Below, piece after piece: positions 63,603-64,000 of a stretch of 64,000 nt of DNA; the first letter of the stretch is position 1, and every line of letters begins with the position of its first letter. Position numbers and translations under genes: made by a program. Source of the stretch: an uncultured Candidatus Entotheonella sp. Lineage in GTDB: Bacteria > Tectomicrobia > Entotheonellia > Entotheonellales > Entotheonellaceae. The DNA is taken from NCBI GenBank assembly GCA_958295825.1, contig OY282375.1, forward strand, positions 1,473,489 to 1,537,488. The letters are read 5' to 3'. The notes under the pieces are model-generated. The model was not told the origin of the DNA and made no database searches. It saw only the letters and a program-made list of their open reading frames with translations.

Positions 63603-64000
63603 TTATGCCCGTTCGGCGAGCTTGTGGGGGCGCAGAATGATCTCGTCGTACTCCGACGGGTCGACCGACGCCTCGACGATCACGGGCCCGGAAGCGGCAA
63701 GCCCTTGGGCAATCGCCTCGTGCACCTCGGCTACCGTGGTTGCCGGCAGCACGGGAACGCCGAAATAATGCGACGGCGACGGATAGGCGGCAGGAAAAAG
63801 CGGCGTGCCGTAGCAGGGATAGCCTTGGCGCTCCTGCTTGACGGTGATGAGCTGCAGGTGCCGGTCCACCAGCACGACAACCACCACCGCTAACCCCAGA
63901 CGCATGGCGGTGGCCATCTCACCCACCATCATCAGAAATCCCCCATCCCCGGTAATGCACACCACCTTTTGCTGCGGCTGGCAGAGCTTGGCCGCCAGGG
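63603..64000 (-). CDS. TPP-dependent enzyme (acetolactate synthase-like), C-terminus, cut by window edge
   Basis: The visible 132 residues hold the TPP-binding motif CITGDGGFLMMVGEMATAMR, followed by LGLAVVVVVLVDRHLQLITV and a domain end GPVIVEASVDPSEYDEIILR. Matches the C-terminal PYR/PP domain of ThDP enzymes such as acetolactate synthase, benzoylformate decarboxylase or sulfopyruvate decarboxylase types. The start lies beyond position 64000. The canonical N in GDGx(24-27)N appears replaced around VDRHLQ. Confidence 0.75.
   Translation of the reverse strand, partial: LAAKLCQPQQKVVCITGDGGFLMMVGEMATAMRLGLAVVVVVLVDRHLQLITVKQERQGYPCYGTPLFPAAYPSPSHYFGVPVLPATTVAEVHEAIAQGLAASGPVIVEASVDPSEYDEIILRPHKLAERA

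Overview
The window is GC-rich DNA from a diderm bacterium. An LptG-type permease, AmtB, a PhoBR pair, UrvD-class helicase genes, urease, an ETF:quinone oxidoreductase-like Fe-S protein and several environmental catabolic families (CaiB/BaiF, LLM oxidoreductase, SRPBCC, CocE/NonD hydrolase) point to a free-living or symbiotic environmental lineage. It could be Proteobacteria-like or a deep-branching group such as Tectomicrobia or NC10. I cannot fix the taxonomy from the sequence alone, and no rRNA or tRNA gene was found.

Layout. 1-4.8 kb is a decayed accessory segment: a frameshifted secreted protein, a defective IS5-family element, a MITE-like element, a dispersed hairpin repeat, a broken YgiT-type antitoxin, and an AbiTii-domain gene with two small ORFs. 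4.9-7.5 kb holds a D-aminoacylase-like amidohydrolase and a VapBC-type module. 7.5-15.1 kb is a leftward urease locus (ureD-amtB-ureA-ureB-substrate-binding lipoprotein-ureC-ureF-ureG, no ureE). 15.3-20.3 kb runs rightward: nitroreductase, enoyl-CoA hydratase, a FabF-type synthase, and a MoxR/CoxE-type ATPase-VWA pair. 20.2-22.1 kb is an AAA ATPase plus a C-terminally altered DUF4276 protein, a possible defence pair. 22.4-30.5 kb holds an M16 protease, a HigBA module with broken higA, a CocE/NonD hydrolase, phoB-phoR and crcB.

30.5-38.2 kb is again accessory: a decayed sodium:solute symporter, two clusters of a 13-bp iterated motif bracketing a frameshifted secreted RCC1/PKD-like protein, a truncated FRG-domain protein, a reductive-dehalogenase-like Fe-S protein, a peroxiredoxin-like gene with an in-frame TGA that very probably encodes selenocysteine, and relics of a methyltransferase, an IS1595 transposase and a nuclease. 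38.4-41.8 kb is ordinary (LLM oxidoreductase, SRPBCC protein, LptG, methyltransferase). 42.0-51.3 kb is an IS-rich zone with three more defective IS5-family copies, two more methyltransferase relics, a tartrate/malate dehydrogenase, a decayed quinoprotein, an ATP-grasp protein, an orphan nitrile hydratase accessory protein and a RipA-like membrane protein. 51.3-61.4 kb is mainly housekeeping (glycosyltransferase 9, CaiB, YchF, NadD, ThiD, NERD-helicase, IscS-like desulfurase, HdrD/EtfD-like protein). 61.5-63.2 kb is a type II restriction-modification pair strongly resembling EcoRV, then an IS5 relic and a TPP-enzyme C-terminus cut by the window edge.

The two strongest observations are the selenocysteine peroxiredoxin-like gene at 36.2 kb and the EcoRV-type R-M pair at 61.5-63.2 kb. 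Many genes carry single frameshifts, often at homopolymers, so some 'pseudogenes' may be sequencing errors.
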